Positions 1 to 13,000 of a stretch of DNA of 64,000 nt are shown here, piece by piece (position 1 is the first letter of the stretch; the number at the start of each line of letters is the position of its first letter). This DNA comes from Puffinus mauretanicus (lineage: Eukaryota > Chordata > Aves > Procellariiformes > Procellariidae). The DNA lies in assembly GCA_023333565.1 (NCBI GenBank), contig JAJKFH010003575.1, forward strand, positions 248,001 through 312,000, written 5' to 3'. Position numbers and translations under genes: made by a program. The notes beneath the pieces were generated by a model that made no database searches, had not been told where the DNA came from, and saw nothing but the letters and a program-made list of their open reading frames with translations.

Positions 1-1740
1 TGAGCATATGGACAAACCCACCGAGTATCAGATGTCCTGGGTGTTACTGAAGAGCCACGACTGCTCTGGAGGGGCGTACGTGAGCACATCGGCTGCAAAG
101 CAAATTGATAGCGAACTGTCAAATTCAGGGGGACGTGGCCCAAAGATCTTCAGCAGAAACAACTCCACAATGTTCATCAGCCCTCCTGCTTCAATTAATG
201 CCAGCGGCAAGAAAACACCGCTGGAATTTGTTTGCTTTTCAGATAACCTGTATAAAAATATCCCTTTTGTAACAGCTCTGCTTTGATGCCGTTGCTCGCA
301 GGTTTGTTGCTGGTTTTCATCTTGTAACTAGCACTTAATCTTGTTTTCATTCCAGCTAAGGCGGGACGTTAAAACCAAGAAGATTAAAGAAAAAAACCAA
401 ACAAATAGAAGGAAAAAAAAAAAACCCTTGGAGGACTCCAAACGAACAAAATCCTGTTAAGCAATGACTCACAAGTGCCTGGACAGGTTTGCCTGGGTGC
501 AGAGTGGATTTGGCCGTCCTGTTCGTCACTTCTCTTACCTGAGGAGAGGAAGTTGGACTTGTCCCCAGGCTTCTACAATACTGCAATATTTTAACAAATT
601 TACTCCGTTCCGCTGTTCGGCAGTGAGTCAACACGCCAGCTATGAGGAAAAAGCAGTGCTCAGGTTAGGCAGCCACATAAATCACGGCAGCTCTGCTGCT
701 CAGCCAGCCTATAAATATTAGGGGTTGGACATCACTTTACATCAGCAGAGTAATTCAATTAATTCAATTGCTGTGGGATCACGCGAGCTGCTATTCATTA
801 GCATTCACCTGCCTGATCTCAGCGATGAGGAACCACCGAGTCAGAGCCCTCGACGTCTCAAGGTGTCGCTGGGTGCTGTGCTGTTGGCGCGCGGTCCACA
901 GGAGCCGCACACATGAAGCTCTGCTGGTCCCCGCGCTGGCTCTACGTGAGTGTCAGTACCATTAATTACTACTAATTCCATTAAGTCAGCGCGTGCCTCT
1001 TGCATGCAAATTACAAAGTCAGTCTCAGTGAAGGAGATGAATGAGGTTGGACATTTTTCAGCTATTTGGATTGCCGTGGCAGCTGGAAAGCGTCACGCAC
1101 TGGGTGTTGCATGGGAGCAAGGTGAGGTACCCAGCTTGGGGGCATTTCGGCTTGGTAAGGAACTTAGGAGCCAGGACGCTGAATTAACTTCATTGATCAC
1201 AAAATAGGTCTAAAATAAGTCCGCGCAGTTTCTGCTTGTAGGTTGGGATGTTTTATCCATCACACATGCTGCTCCACAACACTGAACATTAGTTCAGTGT
1301 TGGCAAACACAGAGTCCCTCACGTGCACAAGGTAAATGAGGACATCCCAGCTCCGTTCCTGCTCAGGGTGCAGGGGACCTCCAGGTCTCACCACATTAAC
1401 CCCTCTCGGGCTCTCAGGCGACTGAGTCTGAATCCAGACATTTGTCCTTGTCCTGCCTCTGTTGATTGTCCCTCCCATGCCAGCACAAGGGTCGTGGAGT
1501 TATCTGTCTGTCCTGTCCCCACGGGGACCCATCCGAGGAGCCCTGCTGAACCCCAATCTGGCGTTGGGTCTATCCCTTCAGGCAACCCAAGTTAGCCCCA
1601 TCTTAGCTGTTGGAGAAGGGGCTGTTTGGGGAGGCAGACACAGGGCAGATGGCCCTGAAGGTGTTCTCTGAAGACACAAAGCTCTCCTGGGTAGTGCCGA
1701 ATCACCGATCTGACCTCTGGCCAGTTCAAGTCTTGTTTTA
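1..1740. other. Left flank, no recognised gene
   Basis: Non-repetitive sequence of moderate GC. An open frame at 8-286 shows no known domain. It contains a TATA-like box (710-717) and a perfect hairpin (1277-1302). The synteny neighbours expected downstream of ACER3 (B3GNT6 or CAPN5 side) were looked for and not identified. Confidence 0.6.
710..717 (+). promoter_or_regulatory. TATA-box-like element
   Basis: TATAAATA on the plus strand, with an AP-1-type TGAGTCA at 624-630 upstream. An ATG at 913 opens an 11-codon frame ending at a GTGAGT donor (945/946). A promoter with a short first exon is possible but unproven. Confidence 0.2.
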
Positions 1741-2885
1741 GAATCATAGAATCATTAAGGTTGGAAAAGACCTCTAAGATCATCGAATCCAACCGTCAAC
1801 CCATCACCACCATGCCCACTACACCATGTCCCTAAGGGCCTCATCTACACGGCTTTTAAATACTTCCAGGGATGGGGACTCCACCACTTCCCTGGGCAGC
1901 CTGTTCCAAGGCCTGACCACTCTTTCAGGAAAGAAATTTCTCCTAATGTCCAATCTAAACCTCCCTTGGCGCAACTTGAGGCCATTTCCTCTCGTCCTAT
2001 CGCTGGCTACTTGGCAGAAGAGACCAACCCCCACCTCGCTACAACCTCCTTTCAGGTAGTTGTAGAGCGCGATGAGGTCTCCCCTCAGCCTCCTCTTCTC
2101 CAGACTAAACAACCCCAATTCCCTCAGCCGCTCCCCATCAGACTTGTGCTCCAGGCCCTTCACCAGCTTCGTTGCCCTCCTTTGGACACGCTCCAGCACC
2201 TCCATGTCCTTCTTGTAGTGAGGGGCCCAGAACTGAACACAGGATTCGAGGTGCGGCCTCACCAGTGCCCAGTACAGGGGCACGATCACCTCCCTACTCC
2301 TGCTGGCCACACTATTCCTAATACAGGCCAGGATGCTGTTGGCCTTCTTGGCCACCTGGGCACACTACCGGCTCATGTTCAGCCGGCTGTCAATCAGCAC
2401 CCCCAGGTCCTTTTCCTCTGGGCAGCTTTCCAGCCACTCTTCCCCAAGCCTGCAGCGTTGCCTGGGGTTGTTGTGGCCCAAGTGCAGGACCCGGCACTTG
2501 GCCTTGTTGAACCTCATACATTGGCCTCGGCCCATCGATCCAGCCTGTCCAGGTCCCTCTGCAGAGCCTTCCTACCCTCCAGCAGATCAACACTCCCGCC
2601 CAGCTTGGTGTCATCTGCAAACTGACTGAGGGAGCACTCGATCCCCTCATCCAGATCGTTGATAAAGATATTGAACAGGACCGGGCCCAAAACTGAGCCC
2701 TGGGGAACACCGCTCGTGACCGGCCGCCAACTGGATTTAACTCCATTGACCACAACTCTCTGGGCCCAGCTGTCCAGCCAGTTTTTTACCCAGCGAAGAG
2801 TGCACCTGTCTAGGCCGTGAGCCACCAGCTTCTCCAGGAGATAAGGCCAGGAGATAACATAAGCATGTTCAACAGAAGCACGTTG
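1741..2885 (-). mobile_element. CR1 LINE, 5'-truncated, ORF2 remnant
   Basis: The 3' end (low coordinate) has the diagnostic CR1 tail, TTGGATTCGATGATCTTAGA followed by an ATGATTCTATGATTCTA repeat at 1741. The minus strand encodes the reverse-transcriptase block ([20 protein letters not shown], then FADDTKLGG, about 2620-2720). After a gap in frame it encodes the C-terminal domain ([20 protein letters not shown] to the end of ORF2, 1822-2355). A one-base frameshift near 2517 follows the WAEAN codons, and a TAG replaces the expected Gln codon at 2365-2367. The 5' end fades at about 2850-2900, leaving only about a quarter of a full element. It is inactive. Confidence 0.95.
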
Positions 2886-3589
2886 AGTGCTTGGTCCCTC
2901 TGGGGGGAGGTAAGAGCCCACCCAAGATCACTTGGGCTGCCTGAGGTACATTCGCAGCAAAAAAAAAGGAGTCACCCACAGAGGAGACAGACGCATCATA
3001 GCTCCATTAGTGAGTCCATTATCTCCACCATCTCCATGCACGTAGCACCAAAGGTCCAGGCTGGATCGCCAGCTCCTCTGCCAAACTGGCAGCAACTGTC
3101 TCCATTGTGGGTACGGCGCCAAGCACAGCCAGGTCTCTGGTTAGAGCCACTGGGATTAAAGTGTTGCAAATATATAGGTTCAGTTTTAGCCTTTGAACAG
3201 GCTGAATAAAGAAAAAACAAGGGGGAGTGGGGGGGGGGGGAGGGGGAATGGGAAATTAATAAAGCTGCAAGTAAGTTGGCAGTTTTGAAATGGAATTCTC
3301 AAGCTCAAAACTGAATTTTCTGGTTGGGAGGAGGTCTTTGACAGAATCACAATGTTTTTCTCCCCAGGAAAAGAAGCCAAGATGACCAAGCTTTGTGCTA
3401 CTACCACGGGGGCTCAGACTGCGGCAGCTGCAGGCAGGCAGCTTCCCCATCACTGCAGGTGACACAAATCCTGCTGTTCTAACTTGTGCACCCACTAGCC
3501 GAGACATACAACCACGCATCTACTGAACAGCATCGAGAGGAACCGGCCAGCCCCCTGCAACACAAAAGCCAAGAAACACCTGGGGAAAG
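2886..3589. other. Spacer between CR1 and ACER3 3' end
   Basis: No gene recognised. It contains plus-strand AATAAA hexamers at 3205-3210 and 3258-3263 and a 12-G run at 3229-3240. Its origin is unclear. Confidence 0.5.
3229..3240. repeat. Poly(G) run, 12 G in a longer G-rich tract
   Basis: A G-rich tract from 3221 to 3246 with a core of 12 uninterrupted guanines. Confidence 0.9.
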
Positions 3590-3609
3590 TTGTATTTAAA
3601 ACAAAATTC

Positions 3610-3615
3610 TTTAAT
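3610..3615 (-). terminator. Candidate distal poly(A) signal ATTAAA
   Basis: ATTAAA on the minus strand, with T/G-rich sequence 15-50 nt downstream (about 3550-3595). It sits where the unique AT-rich 3' sequence gives way to unrelated flank. It is a common hexamer, so support is positional only. Confidence 0.4.
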
Positions 3616-6600
3616 AATTTTAACTATAAACACACAAATTAGTGCTTGACTGCAGCATGAATAACAAATGACATACATTAAATATTTCAAAGCTACTGTG
3701 CTTTGCAAAACAAGATATGTTGATACATATAAGTCTAATGTTAGTTACCAGCTGGTTTGGTACAACGAATCAAAATTGTCACTAAACGTTGCTCAATGCA
3801 GCTTTGTTTTACAGGTCAACTGCTATTAATCCGTCACAGTGTCATTACCTATCTGCAACAATATACTGAATTTCAGGAAAAAAAATAACGTTAGAACTAA
3901 TAGTGTCAATGTTAGAAAGTTTGGTCACGTAACGCGCGGGGTATTTCATGTCTATTACAGGTGGACAGATGTTATTTGCTAAGACAGTAAACATCATCAA
4001 TGCATTAAGCTGAGTTCAATAGTCAACATCAAATAGTCAACATCAATTTGGAAGATCAAGAGAAAAACCAGTTCCTGTTCAGTCTAAGGAGTAACTACTG
4101 CTTATGCTGCTTGAAACTCTCTCCTCCAAAATCTAGGGAGCAATAGTATACACAACCAAAATTCTTCTGCAGCGACTGACCAAGGCTTTAATTTAGAAAA
4201 CATTTTGGTACGTGATTTGCTATGAGCATGCGTGAAAGCCCATTCTATTCAACATTGGCTTCGGAGAAACATGTATATGTTCCAGAGCTTTGGGGAAAGA
4301 AAGATGAATCTGAGGATTGTGCTTACAGCTATTCCTGTGGACAAATAATCAAAAGACCCTTTAGCTTTGCATTTTTAAAATCTCAACAACCTGGTCTAAA
4401 CATCAGTCAGATTCAATTTGTGTGAAATATGTGCAAAAAAAATTTGCAGGCACTGGTTTAGGGTCTTGCATTAACTGGATTCTGAACTTGGTTCTTCTTA
4501 AATCTGCAATTACATACTTAATCACATCTAAACACTTTCAACAAGTAAAAACGCAGAGTTCTGAAGTAAAGTAAGAGGTTCAGGCATCAACCCTGCCCCC
4601 AAAATTGTACACGTGAAGCCCCATATCCCCAGTCCTGTTTGGAGCATCTGGCAGGGAGCTCCAGTAACGGGGCTCTGCATAAAGTGCTTGCTTGACTGCT
4701 GCGCCCTCACACTGCCCGTCGCTGAACTACACACACCAAAATAAACACCACTGGGCTAAATCTCCCAGCCAGCTTTCAAAATCTGGGAAGATGCAACAGA
4801 ATCAGGGACATGGGGTAGTCAGGCACAAGTCTGAGCCAAGCAGAGGCAGCCACGTCCTGGATAACTATGTTTCTGGAAAGTGACTAAAAAGAGTGCTGCG
4901 ACTCCTGCAGCAGGATAATTTTTAACAAAAAACAAAGTGACCTCCCACCTACCAAGGACCTTGTCTTATGGACCGCAGGAGAAAACACAGCCTCAGGTCT
5001 CAGAAAAGACTTGCAACAAAGAGATCAGGCACTTGGCAGCCGTAGGCAGTCGTGAATGAGAAACTGAACAAAGAAACCCAAAACCAATCTTAAGAATTAT
5101 ACAGTATATTCTCTGTAGTTACGTTACGGACTCTCAAACAAAGCTGGCAGAGGACGTTCCAGATGGATAAGAAATGTATTCATTCATGTACGAAACAATC
5201 CGTGTCATGTTCCATCCTCATAAAAAAACAGCTGAATAATCTACTATGAACCGAATGTAACAGAGTCTACATCACTTCTGTGGTAAAGAGTGAAGAGTCA
5301 GCATGGAAAGCTAAATGTATAAATAGCAAAACATTCAAGCTTGTAACATAAGTATCTAAAGTGCAGTTATCAGGAGGGTGGCTGACGTAATACTACAGGA
5401 TTCTGTGCTTAATCTTTTGTTATTCTCCTTCCATGTAAGATTTCTTAATCTCCTTCTGGCTCTCGCTTCTCACGGGTAACAAGACTCCATCATTTATCCC
5501 TCTTCATACTAAAGTCTCACAGTTAAATAGTACTTTGCAGTTAAAGGCTCCCACTGCCTACTTCTAAAGTGCAGATGGGGTTTCTTTAAAGTAAACCGTT
5601 TTACCTGAATATGTTAATTTAAATTATGGGGCACACATTCTGCCAAAGTTAAGATGTGTTCCTGGATTGTGAGGTCTACTGAAGAAAACAGCAGTGCTGC
5701 TTCATTAGAGCTCGTCTTCCACTAAGAAGTGTTATATTGAATTGTTTCACCACCTGCTATCAAATGCCAAAAATATATTCACAGAGAGAAACAGGTTTAA
5801 AAAAAAAGGTATTACCGAAATTCTTGAATGCAGAGTAAACAAGGTAGTAGTGACTGTGAGAAACACTCGTGATACTGGGAGGATTTTCCATTGCTAAAAG
5901 TTTCACATGGAGGAGTCAGCTGAAAAAATTCAGCTGTTTGAAACCGGGTGTTGGAAGCAAATGCACTATAGCCCAAAGAATCAACTGCATTTCAAATCAC
6001 ACAATGTCCCTTCAGCCAAACAAGACAGCACAATATTAGATTAAAAGAGAATTAAAGCTAATTATAATAACAGTATTTTCCATCACATCTCTTCCAAAAT
6101 CATGTAAAACAAGTTATACTGTTTGCATCTTAGCTTTAAATGTAACTTAACGGCCAAAAAGGTTTCACTTCTCTGAATTAAAGTCCTCCTCCTCGTATCT
6201 CTTTCTAAAGCAGCCAGACTTCGGGATGCAGATGAACAGCAGACTGAGCACAACCTAAACGTGACAGACACCGAACAAGTCAGGATGTTTACGGAGAGTG
6301 AACCGAGTCAGCCGCGGATCAGTACAACGCTGGGGCGAACCTCAGGGGCTGCCTGGTCTAAGTCAGGCTGCTCTAACGGCTGCACATTCAGGCAGACGTA
6401 ATTAAGGGCACAGGTGTTGTACAATACATGACAGAGGTAGATCGGCAAGTGATAGACTGCATATTCCAATTTGGACTACGGGGTAGTCTTCTGAACACTT
6501 GCAGGTAGCGCATCTTCCTTATGCTAAAAGAAAAAGCATTAAAATGAAGTCCGGAGATGACTAATACTGCTAGCTAACAACACTGCCTTCAAAACACGGA

Positions 6601-8314
6601 CGAGATTCATCCCGATGACAGATTTCTGTTTATCATGTCTTATCTTCAGTTCTGGATAATGCATGTCTTGAGCTATATCCAGAAAATCTAGATTCCCGCA
6701 CAAGGTATGGTGTTGATCTGTACTGGGAGAGTAATTTTGAGGTTTTTCTTTTACTTCCAAGGAAGAATTTTTCAGTTCACGGTCTGCAGAACTACTTGCT
6801 GCTGATCTGTGCCAAGCCGATGGTTGTAAGGTGGCAGATTTCCTGGTTCTTCATGGATGTTAAAGAATGAGAGTTCATTGCTATCAAGTCTGTCCAACAC
6901 ATCCTGTAGGATTCACATTAAACAACACCTGCGACATCCCTAATTCCCTTTAAAGTAGCTCCTGTCTGAATTCTACTCAAAAAATAGGATCAAAAATGAC
7001 CCGCCTTATAAGATGTAGTGCAAAAAAAGTTTGGGATATGCTGCTCTAAGGTTTGTAGAAAAGAATCAGCATGTCATACAAGTGATATAAATAAAAAGCA
7101 ATTTAACAGACATTTAACACATTACAGGAGTAAGGATATATGTCTTTCCAGGCACTAGAAAAGGCAGTCTGAATTTTGGTGACATGCAGTTAAAACTGGC
7201 TTGCCGTTTTCAGTATCACTCACAAGATCAGTAAGGCAGTGAAACCAAAGCACCCATAATTTTAGATTATTTATGCTCAGAAGGATACACACGTAAATTA
7301 CATTCTTCAGGATCTAACATAACCTGAAAGAAAGGCTGCTGGAAGGGTGGTAGAGGTGTGCATGTTTTTGGTCATTTGGAATGAAGGAAGAAGCCAATTT
7401 GCGAAATCTTTTTTTAAAGATAAAAACATCAGTGACAAATGATGTGTGAACGAAAAGCTAACAGCAGCATAAAATTAAAACGAGGGCTTTTCCAACTTTT
7501 TTTTTTAAATCCCAACAATTTAATTCAACAAGATCTGAAAAGAAAAATACATTCCTAGTTGCAAATGTGTAGGAGAATCAACAAATTTCGGTAAAATTTA
7601 CCATTGTAGAGACGCCTTATCAATAAGAAAGTGGCTTTTCAGCATACTCTGGTTCCTGCAATTATAGGGAAACCAAATAGAGCCTCCAGATCCTCTGGTA
7701 ACAAAACTAAGGCCACTAAAATAAAGGTTTTGTTCGTTTTCTTAAAAATAATATCATACCTAGCAGATATCACAAGTGATTGTTGATAGGTCTCGTTGCT
7801 GCACTGCTCCTATTATGGGACTTCTTCCCTAACTTATGAAAACATGTAAACATACTAATAAGAAAACTGGATACAGTGTACAGAAGCATGCTTGAGAGAG
7901 CCTGGAGGTGAACAGACAGGCACTTATTTTTAAGCTACATTTTTAAAACAGTTCTCAAATCTCTTTACAAAAAATATGCCTTCCGGATAATTAAAGACAC
8001 TTGATCCAAGACAGCATTTTCCTACCTCTATGCTAGTTATTCCAATGTCTTTCAGTCTGAAGATCACTCACATTTCCCAACACAGATGCTGACATTGTCT
8101 ACGGAACTGGAGCCTACTGACAACAAATCTGTTTCAAAATTTTCATTCAAGAACCTTTACAGTGGTTTGCTGATTACAGGTTGAAATGCACTGCTATCGG
8201 CACTTGCTTAAACCTCACTGAAGTCATTCAAGGTTACCTATCTTTTTCTAGCCCTGAGTTTGGGTCTGTTTGATCCCAAGAGTCCAGGGTCAGTCACATA
8301 ACAAAAGCCCCCAT

Positions 8315-8320
8315 TTTATT
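8315..8320 (-). terminator. Candidate intermediate poly(A) signal AATAAA
   Basis: Canonical AATAAA on the minus strand 1.67 kb beyond the stop codon, followed by a GT-containing stretch (TTTTGTTATGTG). It would give a 1.7-kb 3' UTR. Confidence 0.35.
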
Positions 8321-9946
8321 TGGAGATTCACATCAGTAGGAGTGCTACTGATGGACACGGAGGATGCAGCTAAGGTGCAAACAGGAAAAAAGAAAAAATA
8401 TATTAAAGAGAGGAGACCATTTTAGTCAGTGTTGATTGTACAATATAGATTTCAGTCTGACTTTTTCAGCAGTCGGAGCAAGGAAGCTTACGCTAGCCAG
8501 GACTTTGTGATCTAGGAGACAGCTTTATAGCTACATTACTGTGCCTTGCTGCTGTGGGCACATTTAAAATCAATACAGAATGGGATTTCCAATCAGTCTG
8601 AGTATTTCCCTTTTTTCCTTCATGGCAAGAAGGTTAAATCCCTCAGAGCATCAAAAGCAGACAAAAATTGCACAGCATGGCAGCTAGCAGGCCCAGAGAC
8701 AGACTCGGTTAGTTGCCCCAAGATCTGAAGAGTCAAAACCACAGCCTCCCATATGAGGTATATTTTGAAAAACTGTGTTAGTTCAATGTTTTCTTTATGC
8801 TTTAACTTTCATCAGCTGGGTAGATAAAAATTGCAGAAACCAGAGGGTTTGTTCCCCCCATTAATCCCCAAAGTGTGGTTTTAAAAAGGTGGTCAACTTT
8901 CCACAGAGTAACCGTGTGATGGACAGATTAAGAGCAAGCAATCAAAGTGCTGCCAATTATATTTTGGGCTATCCTCAACATCTATCTTGTTCTTTACTCT
9001 TTCTTCAATATTTCTGAATAAGGAGATGCTTTTGAAAGTCAGACCAATATTTAAGACTTGTAAAATAAGGGAAAGAGATGAATTCAAAGCTGAACTAGCA
9101 CACATCTAACGTGTTTGTCCATCTGTAGTATGAATGGGACATGGGGAGTAAAAAATAGGGATAGAAAAGGGAGGCATGTAAATAATAATTATAAAAAAAT
9201 TAAAAAAAGTGTTTCTTGTGTTTATACAGTCACCCTGCAGTCTCCTGATGGATCACTGGTCCAACAAATTAGGAATTCAGTTTCCACACACAATCAAGAA
9301 CCTCTATAATACTTCACTATCTTAAGTGTCTTCTGCCAGTCACACCCTGGAACATCCTCCACGATGTACCTCAGTTGGACTAAAGAGAAGATGGAAGCTT
9401 GGTACAAAATGAACTATATGGCACAGGTATCCCAACCGTTTTGCTTAAAATATAAATTGCAAAGGAAGCAAGATAGAATAAAGCCCTAAATCAATCATTA
9501 CATACTTCATTAATTGTATAAAAGTGCAAGATTAAAGTAGTTCAGGTTAAGCATTCAGTTCACTATAGGCCACACAAATGCTTAGCTTGGCCATCAATGG
9601 CCTGTTTTTGTCATTCAGTTACTAATATTAGTTTAAACCACAGAAAGAACAACAACTGAATGAAAAACATATGCAATCCACTTCAAAAATGGTTAGTTTT
9701 CTGTGACCAGCACGAAATATTAGCTCAGTATCATCAGCTATACAATATATACATAAAAATATTGTGTCTTAATCTTTGTTTTAACAACTTAGAATAAAGC
9801 TGTACTAAACATTATTTCCTTAGTGTGCCAACTCTTTGCTCTGTTCCGGCCAGCTGGCCTAGTAACACAGAGAAGTCCTTCTATAGCAATGGTACTTGAA
9901 TTGATCCATAATTTTGACACTTCAGCCATAGTAACTGTGGAATTGC

Positions 9947-9952
9947 TTTATT
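9947..9952 (-). terminator. Candidate very proximal poly(A) signal AATAAA
   Basis: Canonical AATAAA only 38 nt beyond the TGA stop, with a possible CA cleavage site about 12-15 nt further on. The downstream sequence is only weakly GT-rich, so use is uncertain. Confidence 0.25.
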
Positions 9953-9989
9953 CAGCCAGGCTAGGTGATCGCATGTGACTGCCTAGGTC

Positions 9990-10043
9990 TCAAAGCTTCT
10001 TGGGCGGCTCCACAAGAAGAACAGGCCATATTCCAAAAACAAA
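9990..10043 (-). CDS. ACER3: ACER3 coding exon 11 (terminal, with stop)
   Basis: 54 nt encoding residues 251-267, [17 protein letters not shown], then TGA at 9990-9992. The FGIWPV core is conserved. The tail ends PPKKL where the human tail ends LRKH, so a basic C-terminus is kept while its exact residues are not. The acceptor is TTTTAACAG after a 229-nt intron. Confidence 0.95.
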   Translation of the reverse strand, partial: FVFGIWPVLLVEPPKKL

Positions 10044-13000
10044 CTGTTAAAAGAAAAACAGGAAGAGGGGGAAAGATTTCTTGGAATATTATGTCTCTTG
10101 GAATAGAAACCAAACACTGTTAACCATCGTTTCAACCGCATTTCTTGGGATCTAAGTAGAAATCAAAGATAGTACCCTAACAGGCATAATCAGTGAGCCC
10201 CAATGCAAGTTCAAAGCACAAGATATCCAAATGCTGCAGTGCATTAATGGACACAAAATATTGCTTGCTTACCTTCACCTTTGGCCTGTGTTTCAGGAAA
10301 AGTGTCCTTGTGTATAAACTGAGGAAAAGGAGAAAAGTGTGCTTAAAATTTCATGTATAAGACAGCATACGAAATAATAATGATGTACTAATCCCAGTTT
10401 TATCTTCCAACTAGAGAAGAATTGCTTCTGTGATCACAGAGCTACCCATTCTGCCTAGATTTACGCAAAATAGGAGATATTAGCCTACACTAAATCCCTT
10501 TGTGCTAGACTATGATTAGCAAACTAATCTACCCTATTACCTATGTGGGAAGAAAGAGGGAAACCCAGAGAAGTAAATTCTCTCTCCGCTATGGAAAAGA
10601 CTAAACAGGGACTAGAGCCTGTCATTTTGGAAGGATGAAATTAAATCAGTGTACCACAAAACATAGCAGATGTTAAGCAGGGTGAGGGGAAAGCAGCATA
10701 GCTTGATTCTGTATCCCATTTTTGTTCCTATACACCCTCTCCCCTCAGTAGGTCTTTTCCTGTGTACGACCTCACTTTTTAAAGTGGTCATAGGTGATGC
10801 CACCGTGTGGCTGAGAAAATACTCGGGAAACTACTGCAGGGAAAGCATGTAGTTCATTGGGATAGGACAGACAAATCAGGCATCTGCACATTCCCCAAGG
10901 GCTAGAGGATACAAACCCAAACTATTTTCTCTGTGCAGCATGCTGGAAAAACCTTGCCTATGCTATCCAAACTCTCTGCATCAGCTTGCTTTCTGTAAGG
11001 AATTTTCTTCAAAAGATTATCTCAAGCTGTTTAGGGCAGCAGACAACCTGTCAGCCAAAATGGAGCAGCTGTTTTTCACATACCATGACACATTTTACAT
11101 ATACATATATATACATACACACGTACATATAGAGACACATCCATATGCACATGTATGTATGTACATATATACATATATGTATATATAAAAAGAGCTATCA
11201 GAAGAGCTACTGGAAATGTACTTTTCCTTGCATTTTCCTTTTCCTAGCTATTTTAACATTTGACAAAAAAGGAGAATACTGTGTTAGATGTAGAAAAACT
11301 GATATGTAATCAAGTTTTCTCGACGACATAGAATGTAGCTGTTAAACAAACATTCTCTTATGATTAAGTGATAAAACATTATTTCATTACATAATGAAAA
11401 AAACAGAAATTCTTTGGATTCCAGCTTAAATTCTATTTTTGTTCCTAGTTCCACTAGATGGTGGTATAGAGCAAAAACAGAGACAAAAATCTGCTGGCTG
11501 CAGACATGCTAACTCAGGCTCTCATTTAAGTCTCCTTCTAAAACTAATATCCTGAGCTTCTGGGAACAGCTCTGCTCCAGCCACTTCAGCTGTCACCCTT
11601 CTGCTCTATAGCACGATGCCTGCTAGTTTTCAGGAGCAACAGTGCCTATCAAAAAGATAAGTTATGCTTCTAAAATGAAACATGTTTAAGTACTTCAGGA
11701 TTGCTGTTCAAGAACAGAAAGGTATTAATAGCTTATCTTTTGAAATTAATATACTGTCAAATAGTTTTGCAGTTTAACTGCTACAGGGTTCCCATTTCCA
11801 AATTGCGTTTTCCTGAAGAACCATGACTATTTAAAAATTAATGATTACATTTTGAAGAATATAAATTACTTCTACAGAGTTTTTAGACCAGTTGCAAAGA
11901 GGAAAGAAAAACTTCCACCAGTTTAGTAAGAAGTCATTTTCCTGCTCTTCTGGCTGATACAACATTTTGAAGTAAATCTGAACCTGGGAAAGCTTCTAAG
12001 ACTGTTTTATGAACATACAGTTTAGAAAACATTTCCTACCTTAGCAGGATATGAAGGTAAGAGCCCAGGCCTGTGAGAATATGCCACCATGCATGAAACT
12101 GTGTCACAGCTCCCAGAACAGGAGGCATCTTCTCTCGTAGTGCTCTGTAAGAAAGAAACACCATGCAATATTTTTTTTTCAAGCTAAGCAATCTCAAATC
12201 GCATGTGTCAGATCACACATTACTGTTGCCGTATCTCAGGCATCTGCTTCACGAGTGAGGCTTCACGTAGTCAGGCCTTCAGCAGGTGCAGAACAGCAGT
12301 TACACCTTATATTGCTCGTATAGAGAGATATTAGCAAACTGGCTTTCTTACACATTTAAAGAAAGCACAGACTTCTTCATACAATGAGTGATCAGTTACT
12401 TCTGGACTCAAATTTCAGGTAATATACTTATGGTATCCCACAGTCCCAAATGAGTTCTACCATTCTCCTCCCCAAAACCTGGTGAGCTACTGTCCATAGG
12501 ATGAAATGCTGAGTTTAAAGTCTGAGAGAGGAAATGGGATCCATCAGACATCACCACTTTACATTTGGCAATCACATCACCTATTCTCCAGCTCCATGGA
12601 AGATTAGCTTGCCTTTCTTTGTTGTACTCTAAAACAGGGACAAAATGGATGTTTAGTGAGAAAGCAATGAAAGTAGTGGGTCTGAGATACTCCGCCAACA
12701 TGCTTTGTATTTTGCACAGTTATGGCGTGTGAGCTACTTGGGAACAGACTAAGGGAGATAGAGAAAGAAAGGGGAGGAACTACACTGCCCTGATTTCTCC
12801 TGCTCACTAGGCTTCTGCAGATAACACCTATTTTGGTTGATGGTGGAGCAAATGTTTGCATCTGCATGTGTTCTTTTTTAACTTTCATTTTACATTCAGT
12901 CAAAACAAAAAAGGGAAAACAATGGTCACAGGTGTCAAGGAAGAAAAATCTGCAGCTTCTGTAATACTTATTTACTGCTTGATGTTACAGTGTTCAGTCC

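Larger units (their letters stand above)
3590..9989 (-). other. ACER3: Probable long 3' UTR of ACER3
   Basis: About 6.4 kb of AT-rich sequence without long ORFs or recognisable repeats follows the stop codon. It is bounded at the distal side by an ATTAAA signal at 3610-3615, with GT-rich sequence downstream. The extent is inferred; a shorter transcript ending near 8300 or 9930 is possible because AATAAA also occurs there. A 15-bp-period duplication (about 4019-4047) lies inside. Confidence 0.5.

Noticed and set aside
8..286. 92-codon plus-strand ORF at the left edge
   Set aside because: No recognisable domain, no splice signals tying it to another exon, and ORFs of this length are expected by chance.
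1741..2885. Reverse transcriptase as a functional host gene
   Set aside because: The CR1 3' tail, 5' truncation, frameshift and stop codon show an inactive LINE copy.
3205..3263. Plus-strand AATAAA hexamers as the end of a convergent gene
   Set aside because: No upstream plus-strand exon was recognised, and the hexamer is common in AT-rich flank.
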